A DNA stretch of 8,384 nucleotides from an uncultured Collinsella sp. (GTDB taxonomy: Bacteria; Actinomycetota; Coriobacteriia; Coriobacteriales; Coriobacteriaceae), in the NCBI GenBank assembly GCA_902494605.1, contig CABUUG010000080.1, forward strand, positions 1-8,384. The letters are read 5' to 3'. Below the pieces are notes generated by a model. It ran no database searches. It worked only from the letters and a program-made list of their open reading frames with translations, and had not been told where the DNA came from. A program made the position numbers and the translations under genes. Shown one piece after another: positions 4,882 through 8,384 of the stretch; the stretch's first letter is position 1; the number at the start of each line of letters is the position of its first letter.

Positions 4882-7764
4882 ATGACGCTACTGTATTTCC
4901 TTACCCTGTTTCCGCTGGTACCGGCGCTGGGCATGCTGTTCGCGCGCGGCGACCGCGCCCGCGATGCGGTGGGGCTTATAGGTTCCGGCATTATTATGGC
5001 GGTGACAGTTGTAGTCGCCGTCATGTTTTTTGGTATGGGTCCGCAGAGCTTTAAGGTTGCCCCCGGCACCTCGCATGTGCTCTCGATCATCAGCTCCGTC
5101 ATCGACGTCATCCTGTGCGCCGTCATCCTGTACAACGCGTGCGAATATAGGAACGCGCTCACCACGGTGCTCGGCATAGTCCAGCTGGTGGGCTCCGTTG
5201 CCTTTGCGGCCATGACGCTGCCCGCAGCCGAAGCCGTCACGGCGACGCCGCTCTACCTAGACTACATGAGCGTGATCATGGTCCTCGCCGTCGGCATCGT
5301 CGGCAGCCTAATCTGCGTGTATGCCCTGGGCTACATGAAGGACTTCCAGGCCCATGACGAGCACGAGGCCGCGTTGCGCGGGCAGACCGCGCCCGACCGT
5401 CGCCCGCAGTTCCTGGCGCTTATGTTCCTGTTCCTTTCGGCCATGTTCGTCATCGTGACGAGCGACAACCTTGAGTGGCTGTTCTGCGGCTGGGAAATCA
5501 CAACCGTGTGCTCGTTCCTCATGATTGGCTACACGCGCACGCCCGAGGCCATCAAGAACGCCTTCACCCAGATCATCCTCAACATGCTGGGCGGCATCGC
5601 GTTTTTGGCCGGACTCATGTACCTGCACGTTAACGGCATGCCGCTGACCATCTCGGGCATGATCGAGCTTTCCGGCGCCGGAACCGCGCAGTCCGCGCTG
5701 CTGGTGATGCCGGTCATCCTGTTGTCGCTCGCTGCCCTTACCAAGGCCGCACAGATGCCGTTCCACACTTGGCTGCTCGGCGCCATGGTTGCCCCCACGC
5801 CCACGAGCGCCCTGCTGCACTCGTCAACCATGGTCAAAGCCGGCGTGTTTTTGATGGTCAAGCTGAGCCCGCTCTATGCCATCTATCCCGTGACCGGCTT
5901 TATGGTCACGAGTGTGGGTGCCATCACGTTTTTGCTCGCCGCCCTCATGGCCATCTCGCAGAGCAACGCCAAGCGCGTGCTCGCGTACTCCACCATTTCC
6001 AACTTGGGCCTCATCAGTGCCTGCTTGGGTGTCGGCGCGCCCGAGGCCGTATGGGCGGCCATCTTCCTGATCCTGTTCCACACGGTGGCCAAGTCATTGC
6101 TGTTCCTGTGCGTGGGCACGGCCGAGCATCATATCGGCAGCCGCAATATCGAGGACATGGACGGTATGTTCAGCCGCATGCCGCACCTGACGCGTCTGAT
6201 GATGCTTGGCATCATGGGCATGTTTGTGGCGCCGTTTGGCATGCTCGTGTCCAAGTGGGGCGCCCTGGTGGCGTTCGCGCAGACTGGCAACGTGCTCATG
6301 ATCATGGTGCTGGCCTTTGGCTCGGCCGCGACGTTCTTCTTCTGGGGCAAGTGGCTTGCCAAGCTTTCGGGCGTCGACCCCACGGCTCAAAACGTTGAGG
6401 TCAATGTCCATAAGACCGAATGGATGGCGCTCAACACCATCGCCGCGCTGCTGATTCTGTGCTGCGTGGCGTTCCCGGTTATCTCGAGCGGTCTGGTGTC
6501 GCCTTACTTGGCCATGGTGTTTGGCCGCGTGCCGTACGTTATTGGCAAGGACGCCATGTATCTGATGGTGGTTATCGTGGCGTTTATCGCCGTGGTGCTG
6601 CTGACTTCATTCCGCGTGAGCAACAAACCGCACGTAAACGTATATCTTTCAGGCGTGGGAACCGACAATTACCGCCATTTCCGCGGCTCGATGGGACACG
6701 AGGTGAAGGCCGAAAAGCGCAATTGGTACTCGGAGGACGCCCTTGGCGAGAAGCGTATTGGCCCCGTGGGTAGCGTCGTGTGCTGCAGCATTATCTTGTT
6801 TGCGCTGCTGTGTTGCGCGTGGATTGGGCCCGAGCGACTTGCCATGAGCGCGCCCTCGGTGCTGCGCGGTAAGTATTTCGAAGGCTCGGGCGTCGTGGGC
6901 ATATTTATTGGCACCGTGGCGTTTGCCCTGCTGGCGCCGCTTGTGGGCGGCCTGATCGACGGCCTTGACCGTAAGCTTTCGGCTCGCATGCAGGGCCGCG
7001 TGGGTCCGCGCCTGCTCCAGCCTTTCTACGACGTTGCCAAGCTGCTGCGCAAAGCTCCCGCCAGCGTAAACACCATGGACGATACCTACATGGCGTGTGC
7101 GCTCATCTTTACCGTCGTGGGCGGCGGCATCTTTGTGTCGGGCTCCAACACGCTGCTGTGCGCCTTTATGGTGACGCTCGCCGCGATCTTTGTGGTGTTG
7201 GCGTCCGCCTCGACGCAAAGCCCGTTTGCCCAGGTCGGTGCCGATCGTGAGTTGCTGCAGGTTATGAGTTACGAGCCCGCCGTTCTGCTGATGAGTGTGG
7301 GCCTGTACCTTGCCACCGATAGCTTCGACTCTATCGCCGTGACGGGGCAGTCGGCCCCCATCATCGTGTACAGCGCGCCCATCTTCCTCGCGCTGCTCGC
7401 GGTGCTTACCATCAAGCTGCGCAAGTCGCCGTTTGACCTTTCGTACTCGCATCACGCGCATCAGGAGATTGTCCAGGGCGTCGCCACCGAGATGAGCGGC
7501 GGCACGCTGGCCAAGATGACCCTTATGCACTGGTGCGAGACCGTGCTGTTTTTGATGTGGGTGGGCATGTTCTTTGTTTGGGACAACCCGGTGAGCTGGG
7601 TCGTAGCCCTGGTCGTTATGGCCGCGACGTATTTTGTCGAGGTGCTGATCGACAACACCTTCGCCCGCAGCACCTGGCGCAGCTGCTTTAAGCTCGGATG
7701 GGGCGTGGCGCTGGTGTTTGGTCTGCTCAACCTTATGCCCATCCTCGTCGACGTGTTTATTTAG
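4882..7764 (+). CDS. Fused energy-converting hydrogenase membrane subunits (EchA/HyfB/NuoL-like plus EchB/HyfC/NuoH-like)
   Basis: A 960-residue membrane protein. Residues 1 to about 650 are a proton-conducting antiporter-like subunit with many transmembrane helices. Channel residues include E205 (GWEITT), K288, H313 and K319 in LLHSSTMVKAGVFLM, and K404 in FHTVAKSLLFL. NVYLSGVGTDNYRHFRGS and RNWYSEDALGEKR (586-625) are typical of the HyfB/EchA end. Residues about 665-960 are the membrane anchor: ARMQGRVGPRLLQPFYDVAKLL (begins 701), AQVGADRELLQVMSYEPA (783-800), and FDLSYSHHAHQEIVQGVATE (851-870), the His-rich form seen in hydrogenase-type subunits. The sum fits separate HyfB (~670) plus HyfC (~320). 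The frame is open throughout. GGGGGAG (4868-4874) sits seven bases before ATG 4882. It should anchor and drive ion translocation for the complex whose small subunit follows 12 bp downstream. Confidence 0.88.
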   Translation: MTLLYFLTLFPLVPALGMLFARGDRARDAVGLIGSGIIMAVTVVVAVMFFGMGPQSFKVAPGTSHVLSIISSVIDVILCAVILYNACEYRNALTTVLGIVQLVGSVAFAAMTLPAAEAVTATPLYLDYMSVIMVLAVGIVGSLICVYALGYMKDFQAHDEHEAALRGQTAPDRRPQFLALMFLFLSAMFVIVTSDNLEWLFCGWEITTVCSFLMIGYTRTPEAIKNAFTQIILNMLGGIAFLAGLMYLHVNGMPLTISGMIELSGAGTAQSALLVMPVILLSLAALTKAAQMPFHTWLLGAMVAPTPTSALLHSSTMVKAGVFLMVKLSPLYAIYPVTGFMVTSVGAITFLLAALMAISQSNAKRVLAYSTISNLGLISACLGVGAPEAVWAAIFLILFHTVAKSLLFLCVGTAEHHIGSRNIEDMDGMFSRMPHLTRLMMLGIMGMFVAPFGMLVSKWGALVAFAQTGNVLMIMVLAFGSAATFFFWGKWLAKLSGVDPTAQNVEVNVHKTEWMALNTIAALLILCCVAFPVISSGLVSPYLAMVFGRVPYVIGKDAMYLMVVIVAFIAVVLLTSFRVSNKPHVNVYLSGVGTDNYRHFRGSMGHEVKAEKRNWYSEDALGEKRIGPVGSVVCCSIILFALLCCAWIGPERLAMSAPSVLRGKYFEGSGVVGIFIGTVAFALLAPLVGGLIDGLDRKLSARMQGRVGPRLLQPFYDVAKLLRKAPASVNTMDDTYMACALIFTVVGGGIFVSGSNTLLCAFMVTLAAIFVVLASASTQSPFAQVGADRELLQVMSYEPAVLLMSVGLYLATDSFDSIAVTGQSAPIIVYSAPIFLALLAVLTIKLRKSPFDLSYSHHAHQEIVQGVATEMSGGTLAKMTLMHWCETVLFLMWVGMFFVWDNPVSWVVALVVMAATYFVEVLIDNTFARSTWRSCFKLGWGVALVFGLLNLMPILVDVFI

Positions 7765-7776
7765 GAGGCGGCATCC

Positions 7777-8364
7777 ATGGATCATAAAATGTCGCGCTCG
7801 CCGTGGGTTATTCATTACGACGGCTCGAGCTGCAACGGATGCGATATCGAGGTGCTGGCCTCGCTCACGCCGCTGTTCGATGCGGAGCGCTTTGGCGTGG
7901 TCAACACCGGCAACCCCAAGCATGCGGACATCTTTTTGGTGACGGGGTCGGTCAATGCCCAGAACCTGCCCGTCGTGCGCCAGATCTACAACCAGATGCT
8001 CGAGCCCAAGTGCGTGGTGGCCTGCGGTATCTGCGCGTGTTCGGGCGGCGTGTTCCGCGATGCGTACAACGTGATCGGCGGCGTGGACCGCGCGATTCCC
8101 GTGGACGTGTACGCGCCCGGGTGCGCCATTCGCCCCGAGACGGTGATCGACGCCATTGTGGAGGCGTGCGGCATCCTGGACCAGAAGGAGGTCGTGATGC
8201 GTGCCGGCGGCGACCCGCTCACCGTGGGCGGTGCCGCTACCTGGGACGGTGGCGTTGAGCTGGGCGAGGACGGGTTTGTGGCTGCTGGAGCCGGGGCTGA
8301 TGGTGCCGGTGACGCGCCTGCCGGGAAGCCCGCCGCGCCCGCCGCTGCAAAGGAGGCTGAGTAA
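7777..8364 (+). CDS. Energy-converting hydrogenase small (Fe-S) subunit, EchC/HyfI/NuoB family
   Basis: A 195-residue cytoplasm-facing subunit carrying the proximal 4Fe-4S cluster, which passes electrons to or from the [NiFe] large subunit in group 4 hydrogenases or to quinone in complex I. The four expected cluster ligands are visible: C19 and C22 in SSCNGCDIE, C86 in CGICACSGG, and C116 in APGCAIRPE. The SHH-type membrane partner upstream and the gene order favour a hydrogenase over a quinone-reducing complex. The final ~35 residues form an Ala/Gly/Pro-rich low-complexity tail beyond the conserved core. A perfect AGGAGG (7763-7768) overlaps the previous stop codon, eight bases before ATG 7777, indicating tight co-expression. 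Its stop overlaps the next start (TAATG). The large subunit that would prove hydrogenase activity is outside the window. Confidence 0.9.
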   Translation: MDHKMSRSPWVIHYDGSSCNGCDIEVLASLTPLFDAERFGVVNTGNPKHADIFLVTGSVNAQNLPVVRQIYNQMLEPKCVVACGICACSGGVFRDAYNVIGGVDRAIPVDVYAPGCAIRPETVIDAIVEACGILDQKEVVMRAGGDPLTVGGAATWDGGVELGEDGFVAAGAGADGAGDAPAGKPAAPAAAKEAE

Positions 8365-8384
8365 TGCAGAAGGCTATCTATACC
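8364..8384 (+). CDS. Start of the next operon gene, probably an EchD/NuoC-like subunit (partial)
   Basis: The ATG at 8364 shares its A with the TAA stop of the small-subunit gene (TAATG). AAGGAGG (8350-8356) lies seven bases upstream. Seven codons, MQKAIYT, are visible before the window ends. The identity is inferred only from the echA-B-C-D order, in which a NuoC-like 30-kDa-type subunit follows the small subunit. It could equally be the large catalytic subunit or another complex component. Confidence 0.6.

Noticed and set aside
6649..7923. 424-codon minus-strand open frame across the hydrogenase genes
   Set aside because: It is antisense to conserved NuoH- and NuoB-type motifs, and its product is a His/Arg/Ala-rich shadow.

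Overview
The window looks like a chromosomal segment of a high-GC anaerobic actinobacterium of the Coriobacteriia, most likely Collinsella or a close relative. This rests on GC-rich codon use in the genes, the gene types (type III pantothenate kinase, an Fe-S/FMN/FAD old-yellow-enzyme-family reductase, an ion-pumping [NiFe]-hydrogenase-like complex) and general family resemblance. No database search was possible, so the genus is an inference.

Layout. At 1-112 lies the right end of an IS3-family element: the last 23 codons of its transposase and a TG...CA terminal inverted repeat. A perfect 20-bp palindrome follows (156-198). On the minus strand is coaX (254-1027). An initiator tRNA-fMet gene follows on the plus strand (1224-1300), with a candidate promoter and a strong intrinsic terminator. 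The next ~300 bp (1390-1683) carry a regular array of four palindromic units, that is eight copies of a 14-bp motif in alternating orientation about every 40 bp. It precedes a 676-codon FMN/4Fe-4S/FAD reductase gene (1826-3856) that ends in a strong terminator.

An AT-rich gene-free stretch (about 3990-4296) leads into a small stand-alone gene (4297-4701) for a protein with two helix-turn-helix domains resembling IS3/IS150 OrfA. It has its own terminator and no OrfB partner. From 4882 to the window end runs the start of an operon for a membrane-bound energy-converting hydrogenase or related complex. The first gene is a 960-residue fusion of an antiporter-like subunit (EchA/HyfB/NuoL type) with the membrane anchor subunit (EchB/HyfC/NuoH type). 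The second encodes the small Fe-S subunit (EchC/HyfI/NuoB type). The third gene starts in a TAATG overlap and is cut off after seven codons. The order matches echA-echB-echC-echD, with A and B fused.

The operon would couple electron transfer, probably from ferredoxin or formate to protons, to ion pumping. The reductase could use reduced cofactors on an unsaturated substrate that cannot be named from sequence. The features that deserve most attention are the alternating 14-bp array, the subunit fusion, the orphan OrfA-like regulator and the altered active-site motifs of the reductase.
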